From contig NZ_CP108352.1 of NCBI RefSeq assembly GCF_036237275.1, positions 8,147,501-8,211,500 of the forward strand: DNA of 64,000 nt, given 5' to 3'. This stretch comes from Streptomyces sp. NBC_01353. GTDB taxonomy: Bacteria; Actinomycetota; Actinomycetes; Streptomycetales; Streptomycetaceae. Positions 1-8,464 of the stretch are shown here, one piece after another. The translations under genes and the position numbers were made by a program. The notes under the pieces were generated by a model, which had not been told where the DNA came from, did not search any database, and was given only the letters and a program-made list of their open reading frames with translations. Positions within the stretch are counted from its first letter, which is position 1. Every line of letters starts with the position of its first letter.

Positions 1-1
1 G

Positions 2-1600
2 GCAGAGGCGAAGCTCGGTGCTCCGAGGCTGCACGGGGCGGGCAAGGACGCCGACCCACTGCTGGTGCTCACCGAGGCTGCCTGCGAGCGCTACGGGCTG
101 CCGGACCGGCTGACTCAGGAGGAGCGTTCGGCCGGACGACTGCCGGAGGGCCACAAGGTCGTCAATCAACTGGCCAGGGCCGACTGGCAGCTGACCAGGC
201 GAGGCCTTGGGCCGTGGGCGCGGATCTACCGCCCCGCCCACGCGGGCCGACGGCAGTGCGTGCAGCTGTGCATCCCGTCCTGGGACGCGCTCGATGCCCG
301 CCACTGGGACGGTGCCGCCGCCCTTCCGCCGGCGGAACTGGCCCGGCTCCTGGGCACGTACGCGACCCGGGTGCTCACGCCACGCGGCTCCACCGCCGTG
401 ACCGGGCTGGAGCTGATGACCGCCCTCCGCCCGCCCACCAGGGCGGGCGCCCCGGACGAGGCCGGCAAGCGGCACAGTGAGCACAACCGCGGGTCGCTGG
501 GGAAGGACGCGCTCGACTGTGCGCCGTGCGAGGCCCCGGACGGGCACCCGCTCCTGGCGGACCTTCCGCGCTTCCATCAGCGCGGGGCGGCCGAGATGCT
601 GCTGGAGGAGGCGTACGACTGGGCGCGGCCGCTGACTGACGCCGAATGCATGAGGCGTCATCTGGTCGGCATCGACGTGAACATGGCCTTCGCCGCCGCC
701 TCGAACGGCGCCATCGTCGGCCTCGCCCAGCCGCCGGTGCATGTGGCCGACCCGCAGTTCGACGCGAAGCTCCCGGGGGCGTGGCTGGTCGACCTCTCCC
801 ACGTCGACCTGTCCCGGGTGAAGGTCGGCAAGCAGTGGCACACCCTCGAAGCGGACCTGCTCCCCAGCCCGTTCACCCCGTCCGGCGAGCGGCCCGAGGG
901 CCCGGCCTGGTACGCGACCCCGACGGTGGCCTATGCGGTCGAACTCGGCTACGACGTCGCCCCCACCGAGGCCTGGGTCCGCCCGGAGAGCGGCCGCTTC
1001 CTCGACGACTGGTACAAGCGGCTGCGTGACGCGTACGTCGCCACCATGGCCGATCTCGGCGTGACCGAGGACCTGAACCCGGCCGAGCTGCTCGCGGCGA
1101 TGGACGGCTACAAGCAGCGCGACCCCGAGATGGCGATCGTGGTGTCCGCGATCAAGGCCACGGTGAAGGGCGGCATCGGCAAGCTCCGTGAACGTCCGCG
1201 CGGCGGGGGCTGGCGCCCCGGGCAGCCGTGGCCGGCGCTCGCCCGCCCGACATGGCGCCCCGACATCCGTGCCGCGGTCATCTCCCGCGCCCGGGTGGGA
1301 ATGCACCGTAAGATCGTCGCACTCGCCGCCGCGGCCGGCCGCTACCCGGTGGCGGTCCTGTCGGACTGCGCCGTCTACGCCGCCGACGGTCCGAGCCCGC
1401 TGGACGTCCTGCCGTACAACGCCGAGGGAAAGACGGTGCCGGGCAGTTTCCGGATCGGCGTCTCTCCGGGGATGGTCAAGCACGAGGGTACGCAGAGTGT
1501 GCTGTGGGCCGAGGGCATCCGCGAGGAGTACGGCCAGGAGCTCAACCTGGCCCGGTACGTCAAGACCGGCGACATCGCCGCCCAGGACACGGGGGAGTAG
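2..1600 (+). CDS. tap: Telomere-associated protein Tap, 5'-truncated by window edge
   Basis: The frame is open to the first base of the window, so the N-terminus lies outside; about 532 residues are visible, compared with roughly 740 for Streptomyces Tap as I remember it. The GTG at 65 is internal, not a believable start. Tap binds the 3' telomeric overhang of linear Streptomyces replicons and recruits the terminal protein Tpg for end patching. The identification rests on overall resemblance and on the gene order: a Tpg-like gene follows after 9 bases. Recognisable stretches include LVGIDVNMAFAAASNG and the C-terminal VLWAEGIREEYGQELN. The ending overlaps the ribosome-binding region of tpg, so the genes are probably cotranscribed. 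Confidence 0.85.
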   Translation, partial: AEAKLGAPRLHGAGKDADPLLVLTEAACERYGLPDRLTQEERSAGRLPEGHKVVNQLARADWQLTRRGLGPWARIYRPAHAGRRQCVQLCIPSWDALDARHWDGAAALPPAELARLLGTYATRVLTPRGSTAVTGLELMTALRPPTRAGAPDEAGKRHSEHNRGSLGKDALDCAPCEAPDGHPLLADLPRFHQRGAAEMLLEEAYDWARPLTDAECMRRHLVGIDVNMAFAAASNGAIVGLAQPPVHVADPQFDAKLPGAWLVDLSHVDLSRVKVGKQWHTLEADLLPSPFTPSGERPEGPAWYATPTVAYAVELGYDVAPTEAWVRPESGRFLDDWYKRLRDAYVATMADLGVTEDLNPAELLAAMDGYKQRDPEMAIVVSAIKATVKGGIGKLRERPRGGGWRPGQPWPALARPTWRPDIRAAVISRARVGMHRKIVALAAAAGRYPVAVLSDCAVYAADGPSPLDVLPYNAEGKTVPGSFRIGVSPGMVKHEGTQSVLWAEGIREEYGQELNLARYVKTGDIAAQDTGE

Positions 1601-1609
1601 GAGCAGGCG

Positions 1610-2170
1610 ATGGCGAACTCGGTCGGCGAAGGCCTCGACAGGGCGTTGCAGCAGGCGGTCACCCGCCCGATCCCCAAGAGCGCGGGTGCGCAGATGCGTT
1701 ACCTGGTCAAGCAGATGAAGGGCACCAGGGCCGTGGCCCAGATGCTCCGAATCAGCCAGCGCACCGTCGAGCGGTACGTGAAGGACCAGATCAGGAAGCC
1801 CCGCCCCGACCTGGCCGGCCGTATGGAGGCGGAGGTGAAGAAGCGGTGGCAGCCGCAGGTGCGGGCGAAGGCGAAGAAGGCGGCGTCCAGTACGGACGGC
1901 ATCGTCGTCGACGTCCGGGCCCGGCTCGGCTACAGCGCCCCGGTCGGCACCACCGACGAGGCCCGGATGCGGCACCTCACGGTGGCGCTGCCGCCGCACT
2001 TCGCCGCTCGCCTCTTCAGCGCCCAGGAGCAGGGGGCATCCGATGCCCAGCTGCGGAAGATCGCCGCAGAGGGGCTGAAAGAGGTGTACTTCCAGAACCG
2101 CGGCACTCGTGCCGGGAGTTTGGAGGAGGTGCACATGCTCGACGTGCAGAACATCGAGTTCGGTCTCTAG
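1610..2170 (+). CDS. tpg: Telomere terminal protein Tpg
   Basis: This 186-residue protein matches the length of Streptomyces Tpg (about 184). Tpg is attached covalently to the 5' ends of linear chromosomes and primes end patching. A helix-turn-helix is visible at about residues 38-58 (AVAQMLRISQRTVERYVK), followed by a basic segment rich in Lys and Arg (about 70-90) as expected for a DNA-binding protein. The start ATG has GGAG seven bases upstream, placed in the end of tap. It lies between tap and a helicase gene with gaps of 9 and 12 bases. Function is from the known tap-tpg family; the nucleotide-linked residue cannot be assigned from sequence alone. Confidence 0.87.
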   Translation: MANSVGEGLDRALQQAVTRPIPKSAGAQMRYLVKQMKGTRAVAQMLRISQRTVERYVKDQIRKPRPDLAGRMEAEVKKRWQPQVRAKAKKAASSTDGIVVDVRARLGYSAPVGTTDEARMRHLTVALPPHFAARLFSAQEQGASDAQLRKIAAEGLKEVYFQNRGTRAGSLEEVHMLDVQNIEFGL

Positions 2171-2182
2171 GGCGGGGAGAAG

Positions 2183-4861
2183 GTGCCGGGTATTCAGCTC
2201 CGCGAGCACCAGGTCGACGGACTCGCCCGCATCCGCCGGTGGGCCGGATTCCCCGCCAGGACGGCCCTGCGGCCGGCGGGGGAGCGGGCGACGTTCGTGT
2301 CCGCGACCGGATCGGGCAAGACGATCACGGCCGCCTCGGCCGCCCTGTCCTGCTTCTCCGGCGGCCGGATCCTCGTGATGGTGCCCACGCTCGATCTGCT
2401 GGTGCAGACCGCGCAGGCATGGCGCCGCGTCGGCCACGGCGGGCCGATGGTGGCGGTGTGCTCGCTGGAGAAGGACGAGGTCCTGGAGCAGCTCGGCGTG
2501 CGGTCGACGACGAACCCGATCCAACTCGCTCTGTGGGCGGGGACGGGTCCGGTGGTCGTGTTCTCCACATACGCCTCGTTGGTGGACCGGGACGATCCGC
2601 AGGACCTCTCGGGACAGGCCAAGGTCCGCGGGCCGCTCGAGGCCGCGCTCGCGGGCGGGGAGCGTCTGTACGGACAGACGATGGAGCGGTTCGACCTCGC
2701 GGTCGTCGATGAGGCGCACGGCACCGCCGGGGATCTCGGGCGGTCGTGGTCCGCGATCCACGACCAGGCCCGCATCCCGGCCGACTTCCGCCTCTACCTG
2801 ACCGCGACCCCACGCGTCCTCGCCGCGGCGCGCCCGAGCAAGGGCGGCCAGGAGCCGGAGATCGCGTCCATGGTCTCCGACCCGGACGGTCCGTACGGGG
2901 AGTGGATCTACGAACTCGGCCTGTCGGAGGCGATCGAGCGCGAGATCCTCGCCGGGTTCGAGATCGACGTGATCGAGATCCGCGACCCCGAGCCGGTCGT
3001 GGGATTGCGCGCCCTGGGCGGGGGCGGCGCCGAACGCTCCGAAGAGGCGCTGCGCGGCCGCCGGCTCGCCCTGCTGCAGACCGCGCTCCTCGAGCACGCA
3101 GCGCGCCACAATCTGAAGACCGTGATGACGTTCCATCACCGGGTCGAGGAGGCGGCCGCGTTCGCCGACAAGCTGCCCGAGACCGCCGCGCAGCTGTACG
3201 CGACCGAGGCGTCCGACAGGTTCCTCGAAGACGCGGCCGCGCTGCCACCGTCCTCGATCGACGCGCGACTGTACGAGCTGGAGCCATACCGGCACGTGCC
3301 GCCGGGCCGGGTGTGGTCGGCGTGGTTGTGTGGGGACCACCTCGTCGCCGAGCGCCGCGAGACCCTCCGGCAGTTCGCCAACGGGATCGACACCGACGGA
3401 ATGAGGGTGCACCGCGCGTTCCTCGCCTCGGTACGCGTCCTCGGCGAAGGCGTCGACATCGTCGGCGAGCGCGGAGTCGAGGCGATCTGTTTCGCCGACA
3501 CCCGCGGTTCCCAGGTCGAGATCGTCCAGAACATCGGCCGTGCTCTGCGCCCCAACCCCGACGGCACGGCCAAGACCGCCCGCATCATCGTCCCCGTCTT
3601 CCTCGAAGCCGGCGAAGACCCCGGCGACATGGTCGCCTCCGCCTCGTACGCCCCCCTCGTCGCCGTACTCCAGGGCCTGCGCTCCCATGACGAGCACCTC
3701 GTCGAACAGCTCGCCTCCCGCGCCCTCACCCGCCGGCCCAGGGGGAGGCTCCACCACCTCGTCCGCGATGCCGGCGGCCGGATCATCCACGCCGGCGCGC
3801 AGGGCGAGGCCGAGGGCGGGGAGGACGAGCGGGAGGAGATCGTGGAGTCGACGCTGCTGCACTTCTCCAGCCCCCGCGATCCGGCCACCATCTCCGCCTT
3901 CCTCCGCACCCGCGTCTACCGGCCCGAGTCCCTCGTCTGGCTGGAGGGCTACCAGGCCCTGCGACGGTGGCGCGAGGAGCAGGCCATCGAGGGGCTGTAC
4001 GCGGTCCCGTACGACACCGAGGTCGAGTTCGGCGTCGCCCGCTTCCCCCTCGGCCGCTGGGTCCACCAGCAGCGCAAGGCCCTGCGCGCCGGCGAACTCG
4101 ACGCGTACCGTCAGGAACTCCTCGACGAGGCGGGGATGGTGTGGGAGCCGGGCGAGGAGGCCTGGGAGACCAGGCTCGCGATCCTGCGCTCCTACCGCCG
4201 CGCCCACGGCCACCTCGCCCCCCGCCAGGACGCCCTCTGGGGCGAGAACGACGCAGACGCCCTGGCGATCGGGCAACTCGTCGCCAACCTCCGTCGCACC
4301 GGCGGCCTCGGCAAGAACCCGGAACGCGCCGCCGCACGCGCCGCGCAGCTGGAGGCGATCGACGAGGACTGGGCCTGCCCCTGGCCACTCGACTGGCAAC
4401 GTCACTACCGCGTCCTGGCCGACCTCGTCGACGCGGACGGCGTCCTCCCGGCGATCGCGTCCGGTGTCCTCTTCGACGGCGACGACCTCGGCCGGTGGAT
4501 CGAACGACAGGCCCACGCCTGGGCGGAACTGTCCGGGGAGCAGCAGGCGCGGCTCACCGCGCTGGGCATCAAGCCCTCCGAACGCCCCGCTGCGGCCAAG
4601 GACGCGAAGGGTGCGGGGAAGGGGCGGACGAAGGCGTCGGCGGCATTCCAGCGGGGCGTCGCGGCCCTCGCGCAGTACGTCGCCCGGGAAGGGACACACC
4701 GCGTCCCACGCGGCCACACCGAGGAACTCGCCCTCGACGGACAGGCGGAGCCGCTGGCCGTGAAGCTGGGAGTCTGGGTCACCAACACCAAGACCCGCCG
4801 CGACAAGCTCACTCAGGAACAGCGCGCCGCGCTCGCCGACCTCGGCGTCGAATGGGCGTAA
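2183..4861 (+). CDS. Large SF2 (DEAH-type) helicase with C-terminal helicase-associated repeats
   Basis: An 892-residue ATP-dependent helicase of superfamily 2. Visible motifs: Walker A ATGSGKT at about 41-47, DEAH at about 176-179, TATPR at about 207-211, and motif VI QNIGRALRPN near 449. The last 300 residues hold several Trp-containing repeats (for example GRWVHQQRKALRAG, KLGVWVTNTKTRRDKL) of the helicase-associated (HA) type found in actinobacterial telomere-linked helicases. The GTG start follows GGGGAGAAG and lies 12 bases after tpg, implying one transcript with tap and tpg. I infer a role in telomere replication or end processing; alternatively it is a phage/plasmid-type defence helicase carried along with the telomere genes. 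Confidence 0.9.
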   Translation: MPGIQLREHQVDGLARIRRWAGFPARTALRPAGERATFVSATGSGKTITAASAALSCFSGGRILVMVPTLDLLVQTAQAWRRVGHGGPMVAVCSLEKDEVLEQLGVRSTTNPIQLALWAGTGPVVVFSTYASLVDRDDPQDLSGQAKVRGPLEAALAGGERLYGQTMERFDLAVVDEAHGTAGDLGRSWSAIHDQARIPADFRLYLTATPRVLAAARPSKGGQEPEIASMVSDPDGPYGEWIYELGLSEAIEREILAGFEIDVIEIRDPEPVVGLRALGGGGAERSEEALRGRRLALLQTALLEHAARHNLKTVMTFHHRVEEAAAFADKLPETAAQLYATEASDRFLEDAAALPPSSIDARLYELEPYRHVPPGRVWSAWLCGDHLVAERRETLRQFANGIDTDGMRVHRAFLASVRVLGEGVDIVGERGVEAICFADTRGSQVEIVQNIGRALRPNPDGTAKTARIIVPVFLEAGEDPGDMVASASYAPLVAVLQGLRSHDEHLVEQLASRALTRRPRGRLHHLVRDAGGRIIHAGAQGEAEGGEDEREEIVESTLLHFSSPRDPATISAFLRTRVYRPESLVWLEGYQALRRWREEQAIEGLYAVPYDTEVEFGVARFPLGRWVHQQRKALRAGELDAYRQELLDEAGMVWEPGEEAWETRLAILRSYRRAHGHLAPRQDALWGENDADALAIGQLVANLRRTGGLGKNPERAAARAAQLEAIDEDWACPWPLDWQRHYRVLADLVDADGVLPAIASGVLFDGDDLGRWIERQAHAWAELSGEQQARLTALGIKPSERPAAAKDAKGAGKGRTKASAAFQRGVAALAQYVAREGTHRVPRGHTEELALDGQAEPLAVKLGVWVTNTKTRRDKLTQEQRAALADLGVEWA

Positions 4862-4886
4862 CGCGACGGCGCTCGACGTTGCGGGC

Positions 4887-5345
4887 CTACTGTTCGGGCT
4901 TGTTGACGCGGATGAGTGTCTGCTGGCCGTTGGCGACGAGCTTGCGCGCCCCGTCCTCCTCGACACCGAACACCTCCAACTGGCACACGGTCAACGTGCG
5001 TCCGGCCTTCAGCACGGTTCCGACCGCTTCAAGGTGGTCGCCCGTGGCAGGCGCGAGAAGGTTGATCTTGTACTCGACGGTGAGCACCTCGGTGTCCTCG
5101 GGGAACAGCGTGTAGGCGGCGTAGCCGCCGGCGGTGTCCGCGACGGCGCTGGTGGCGCCGGCGTGGAAGTAGCCGTGCTGCTGGGTCACTTCGGGCCGGC
5201 TCGGGAGGACGATGTGCACGCGGCCGGGGCCGATGTGGGTTATCCGGGCGCCGAGGTGCGCCATCAGCCCCTGGCGATCGAAGCTCGCCTGGATGCGCTT
5301 CTGCACCTCGGGGCTGGCCTGTTCCTGCTGCGTCCGGTCTTCCAT
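4887..5345 (-). CDS. PaaI-family hotdog thioesterase
   Basis: A 152-residue hotdog-fold protein. The stretch HGYFHAGATSAVADTAGGYA is the family's catalytic loop and central helix, and the rest follows the usual PaaI pattern (hydrophobic strand VEYKINLLAPA, then EVFGVEEDGARKLVANGQQT). Such enzymes hydrolyse small acyl-CoA or aryl-CoA thioesters in the cytoplasm; the substrate here is unknown. The ATG is preceded by GAAGGAGAG. It ends 25 bases from the convergent helicase gene and begins 39 bases downstream of the LysE gene on the same strand, so it may share that transcript. Confidence 0.87.
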   Translation of the reverse strand: MEDRTQQEQASPEVQKRIQASFDRQGLMAHLGARITHIGPGRVHIVLPSRPEVTQQHGYFHAGATSAVADTAGGYAAYTLFPEDTEVLTVEYKINLLAPATGDHLEAVGTVLKAGRTLTVCQLEVFGVEEDGARKLVANGQQTLIRVNKPEQ

Positions 5346-5384
5346 GCGCTCTCCTTCGTATGCGTCCGGGGTGACGTGGGTGCG

Positions 5385-6002
5385 TCAGCCGGCCAGACGT
5401 TCCACCAGCAGGAACCCCCCGATGGCGATCATCATGGCACCGGAGGCGCGGGTGACCGCCCGGGCGGCCGAGGGCCTGGTCTTCAGGACGGTGCGGGCCA
5501 GCACGCCGACGGCGAGGTAGACCAGCGCGCAGGCCGTCATGTGGAGCGTGCCGAGCAGCCCGGTCTGCGCGGCCACCGGCCAGCCGCCCGCCGTGTCGAT
5601 GAACTGCGGAAACAGCGAGAAGTACAGGAGTAGCGCCTTGGGGTTCAGACCGCTGATCCCGGCCCCCTTGAGCATGATCTGCCCACGCGAGGAGGCCATG
5701 GTCTCCGTGGACGCGCCCAGGACGGCGGGCCGGCGCAGAACACCCCATCCCAGCCACATGAGGTAGGCGGCCCCGGCGACGGTCAGCGCGGTGAGCACGG
5801 TTGCCGAACTCGCCACGATCACCACCAGGCCGGCGACGGCGAGCAGCGTGTACCCGGCGTATCCGGCTATCAGCCCTGCGACGGCAGGGAGGACCGACCG
5901 GTCCCGCAGTCCGGCCGAGATCGCGTAGGCCCAGTCCGCACCGGGGGTGAAGACCAGCAGCAGGTCCACCGCCAGGAAGGCCGCCAGCGTCGTCGTGTCC
6001 AT
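5385..6002 (-). CDS. LysE/RhtB-family amino-acid exporter
   Basis: A 205-residue integral membrane protein of the usual length for the LysE/RhtB family. The N-terminal signature FTPGADWAYAISAGL, the GLNPKALLLYFSLFPQF motif in the middle, and about six hydrophobic helices support this. The family exports amino acids or similar metabolites using the proton gradient. The ATG has AGAGGAA upstream. It is divergent from an Lrp-type regulator across 111 bases; LysE exporters are commonly controlled by adjacent Lrp or LysR regulators, so the divergent gene is the likely controller. The substrate cannot be read from the sequence. Confidence 0.88.
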   Translation of the reverse strand: MDTTTLAAFLAVDLLLVFTPGADWAYAISAGLRDRSVLPAVAGLIAGYAGYTLLAVAGLVVIVASSATVLTALTVAGAAYLMWLGWGVLRRPAVLGASTETMASSRGQIMLKGAGISGLNPKALLLYFSLFPQFIDTAGGWPVAAQTGLLGTLHMTACALVYLAVGVLARTVLKTRPSAARAVTRASGAMMIAIGGFLLVERLAG

Positions 6003-6113
6003 CGATCGATTCCTCTCGCGTTCTCGCTACGAGAGGGAAGATTAGGTGCGATATGCCCAAAAGTGTTTCCACATCCACCCCAGGATCGCCCCTGGTGAGG
6101 GAGAATCTTCTCC
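6003..6113. promoter_or_regulatory. Divergent lysE/lrp promoter region with two inverted repeats
   Basis: Two dyads are visible. CCTCTCG (6012-6018) pairs with CGAGAGG (6030-6036) just before the exporter start. GGAGAA/TTCTCC (6100-6113) sits directly on the Lrp ribosome-binding site and start. An AT-richer patch (GATTAGGTGCGATATG) lies between. These are plausible Lrp-type operators, but no binding site is proven. Confidence 0.45.
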
Positions 6114-6566
6114 ATGGATGCCCTGGACCGGAAGATTCTTACCGAGCTGCAGTTGGACGGCCGCCTGACGATCACCGAGCTGGCCGCCCGCGTACAGCTG
6201 AGCGTCTCGCCGTGCCACCGCCGGCTCCGCGACCTCGAACGCGAGGGTGCGATCCGCGGCTACCGCGCCGTCGTCGACCCGGCTGCCGTCGGACTGCACT
6301 TCGAGGCCCTCGTCTTCGCCACCCTGCGCTGGGAGGACCAAGACACGGTCGCGGCCTTCGAAGAGGCCGTGACCGCCGTCCCGCACGTCATCCAGGCCCA
6401 GCGCCTCTTCGGCGAACCCGACTACCTCCTGCGCGTCGCCACCACGGACCTGGCCGCCTACCAGCAGCTCTACGACCAGCAGCTGGCCAAGCTGCCCGGT
6501 GTCCAGCGCCTGAACTCCACGCTCGTCATGAAGAACGTCATCGCCGACCGGCCGCTGCCGGAATAG
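6114..6566 (+). CDS. Lrp/AsnC-family transcriptional regulator
   Basis: A 150-residue regulator with a complete N-terminal winged helix (begins MDALDRKILTELQLDGR; recognition helix around VSPCHRRLRDLEREGAI) and a C-terminal RAM/ligand domain (GEPDYLLRVATTDLAAYQ). Length is normal for the family. These proteins bind amino acids and form octamers or dimers that repress or activate transport genes. It faces the LysE exporter gene across 111 bases, so the most likely job is control of that exporter and of itself. The start overlaps a GGAGAA/TTCTCC dyad, which would allow autorepression. Confidence 0.92.
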   Translation: MDALDRKILTELQLDGRLTITELAARVQLSVSPCHRRLRDLEREGAIRGYRAVVDPAAVGLHFEALVFATLRWEDQDTVAAFEEAVTAVPHVIQAQRLFGEPDYLLRVATTDLAAYQQLYDQQLAKLPGVQRLNSTLVMKNVIADRPLPE

Positions 6567-6678
6567 CGGCTACGGCTCCGGAGCGCGCCTCCCGGCCGAC
6601 CAGGGAGTGCGGCCGGGCGGGCCAAAGCTCGATCGAGCTCGGCGGGTGATCCGGTGCCGAGCTGTCCTCTCCTGTGGC

Positions 6679-6972
6679 TCAGGCAGCGGCACCCGGCGCC
6701 GAGGGGCTCGCCTCGGGCATGGCCGTCTGTGCGGGGCCGACGACGCTTAGGGGGATGCCCAGGTGCTCGCACAGCCGCCGGGCACGCGTGAGCGCGCTGA
6801 GAGAGGCCGGCGACGGATCAAGGGTGGGCAGCTGTACGCGGACGTGTCGTGGGCGGTGGGCGTGGACGAGCGCCTCGGTTTCCAGGGAGGCCGCGGCCCG
6901 GGTGGTGATGTCGAGGTCGCGCAGCAGCGTCACGTGCAGGACGCCGTCCTCGATGGCGTAGGTGATGAGCAT
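6679..6972 (-). CDS. Small STAS-like (anti-sigma factor antagonist type) protein
   Basis: A 97-residue protein starting at an ATG with GAAGGAG seven bases upstream; longer readings of the frame upstream are arginine-rich and non-coding in appearance. The pattern VLHVTLLRDLDITTRAAAS, then VRVQLPTLDPSPASLSALTRARRLCEHLGIPL, resembles a STAS domain of the SpoIIAA/RsbV type: strand, D-D/T start, then a helix carrying the phosphorylation-loop position (here DPSPAS). If so it would act in a partner-switching pathway. No kinase or sigma factor lies next to it, so the link is only by fold. The C-terminus is a short Ala/Pro tail. Confidence 0.6.
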   Translation of the reverse strand: MLITYAIEDGVLHVTLLRDLDITTRAAASLETEALVHAHRPRHVRVQLPTLDPSPASLSALTRARRLCEHLGIPLSVVGPAQTAMPEASPSAPGAAA

Positions 6973-7141
6973 GACGGTCTCCTTCTGTGCCGCGTCCCTG
7001 CTGGGCGGGACGTTCCATGCCCAACTGGGGCGGCCCGGCAGGGGGCCACCGATCATTGTCCGGGGTCGAGCGGTCTTCTGCACGCCGCGGAACTCCGCGT
7101 ACGGTGCAGCTCCCGCGCGGCACGCTGATCTGCGAAGGGAT

Positions 7142-7525
7142 TCAGGCGGCACCGCGATCGCGGGCCGCGGAGCGCGGGGCGTGGTGGAGTTGGGTGATCC
7201 AAAGAGCCCCGGCTTCGAGCTGATGCAGGTCGAGTCCGGTTTCCAGACTGAGATCGGCCATGCTGATGCCGTAGTGGTGCCGTGCCATGACCTGGGTGAT
7301 CTTCGCGAACCACAGCTCCGCCTCGTGGTACGGACGGCCTCGTACCTTTTCCTCGAGGTGCGCGAGGTGCTCGCTGCTACAGGCCAGCAAGGGGCGCTGG
7401 CCGTCGTGGCAGGGATCGTGGGGGTCGACGTAGGAGGAATCAGGTACGCGTCCCTTGTGCGGGCGCGGGCCGATGGGGCATCCGCATGTCCCACAGGGGA
7501 TGTGGTGGTCGTCGGAGGTCATCAT
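7142..7525 (-). CDS. Hypothetical protein with Cys-rich N-terminus, possible zinc site
   Basis: About 127 residues from the ATG at 7525 (a second ATG follows at once). The first half holds CGTCGCP, then DPCHDG and ACSSEH, which could form a small zinc-binding knuckle. The second half is helical (LAHLEEKVRGRPYHEAELWF, then ITQVMARHHYGISMADLSLE). I do not recognise a named family. The region upstream is shared with a divergent winged-helix regulator, so the two may be coregulated. GC-rich codon use supports coding. Function unknown. Confidence 0.65.
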   Translation of the reverse strand: MMTSDDHHIPCGTCGCPIGPRPHKGRVPDSSYVDPHDPCHDGQRPLLACSSEHLAHLEEKVRGRPYHEAELWFAKITQVMARHHYGISMADLSLETGLDLHQLEAGALWITQLHHAPRSAARDRGAA

Positions 7526-7617
7526 GCACCCCACCAGGATTGCGAGGCGGCTTGTGCCGCTCGGGGCCGGGTCGGATTCCGTCGGAGCGCTCCCACCCGC
7601 CATGGTGCACGTATCTT

Positions 7618-7642
7618 GGATTTACGTCAAGGATTACGTGAA
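7618..7642. promoter_or_regulatory. Adjacent direct repeats before the winged-helix gene
   Basis: GGATTTACGTCAA (7618-7630) is followed at once by GGATTACGTGAA (7631-7642), within an AT-richer patch between the divergent genes at 7525 and 7694. This is a candidate operator for the regulator just downstream. Confidence 0.35.
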
Positions 7643-7693
7643 AATCAGGACGTATGCCGAATGATCCACGGCAGGGATGGGCAGAGGTATGGC

Positions 7694-8104
7694 ATGGCTG
7701 ATGGTGCTCGCCACCACCCGAGCTGGACGTTTCTCACCAATCACGCTCGGGTCCTCCTCATGCTCTCCCGGGACCCCGGCATCCGGCTGAGGGACGTCGC
7801 GGCCGAGTGCGGGGTGACCGAGAGGACCGTGCAGGCGATCGTCGCCGATCTGGAGGCGGACGGATACGTCACGCGCACGCGAGGCTCGGACGGCCGGCGC
7901 AACCGCTACGAGATCAACGCCGAGGCCCAGTTCCGGCACCCCGCCGAAGCGGGCCATGAGATCGCCGGCCTCCTGGCCCTGCTGTCCGCTCCTCCCACCG
8001 AGGCGACCAGCACCCCGTCAGGGCGGACACCTGCCACGGCCGGGAGGGGCCATGGCGGGCCGGACCCGAGGCGAGCGGCCCGCCGGCACGGCCCCGCAGA
8101 GTGA
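7694..8104 (+). CDS. Winged-helix (MarR-like) transcriptional regulator
   Basis: About 136 residues. The DNA-binding domain is clear: SWTFLTNHARVLLMLSRD, LRDVAAECGVTERTVQAIVADLEADGYV, then the wing RTRGSDGRRNRYEIN. This is the layout of Streptomyces MarR/GntR-like small regulators that lack a separate ligand domain. The ATG at 7694 is preceded by AGAGG; an ATG at 7661 in the same frame is possible. The C-terminal 35 residues are low complexity. Directly repeated GGATTTACGT/GGATTACGT sequences upstream may be its operator. The stop overlaps a short downstream frame beginning at 8105. Confidence 0.8.
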   Translation: MADGARHHPSWTFLTNHARVLLMLSRDPGIRLRDVAAECGVTERTVQAIVADLEADGYVTRTRGSDGRRNRYEINAEAQFRHPAEAGHEIAGLLALLSAPPTEATSTPSGRTPATAGRGHGGPDPRRAARRHGPAE

Positions 8105-8464
8105 GTGCAGGCACTCCGGCAGACCGGGCCTTCGGCTGGGGGCGCCGCTCTCCAGGACGGCGGAGCGGTCGGCCGGGAAGCCAGGGAGCTCGCCGAGCAG
8201 CAGCTGTGGGAGAGGCTGGACGAGCGAATGCGGGCCGTACCGGCGCACGAGTACGAGCAGTTGCGGAGGGTTTCCGCCCGCCGCGGCCACAGCGTGGACG
8301 ACACTCATCCGCCGACGCATCTGCGGCGGCGGTGCGTGGCGGCCGGCGGGCCCCTCCCGGCCGGGGTCGTCTGGGACGACGGGCGCCTGGCGGCGATCGC
8401 GGACGAACTGGCCCCCGCCCGGACCGCGCTGGCACGGATGGTCGTCAGGGACTACGCCGGCTGA
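8105..8464 (+). CDS. Small hypothetical protein downstream of winged-helix regulator
   Basis: A 119-residue reading frame that starts with a GTG placed right after the regulator's stop. Codon use has high G/C third positions and the central part (RELAEQQLWERLDERMRAV, then HEYEQLRRVSARRGHS) looks like a real helix-rich protein. No family is recognised. The true start could be an internal ATG near 8230. It is included because it fits translational coupling with the regulator, but it could be a chance frame. Confidence 0.4.
   Translation: MQALRQTGPSAGGAALQDGGAVGREARELAEQQLWERLDERMRAVPAHEYEQLRRVSARRGHSVDDTHPPTHLRRRCVAAGGPLPAGVVWDDGRLAAIADELAPARTALARMVVRDYAG

Noticed and set aside
2-600. Telomere sequence at the window's left edge
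   Set aside because: The edge lies inside the tap gene; none of the dense palindromes typical of Streptomyces telomeres is seen.
6962-7693. Long upstream extension of the winged-helix gene
   Set aside because: Codons before 7661 run antisense to the Cys-rich gene and have shadow composition; the regulator domain starts at about 7700.
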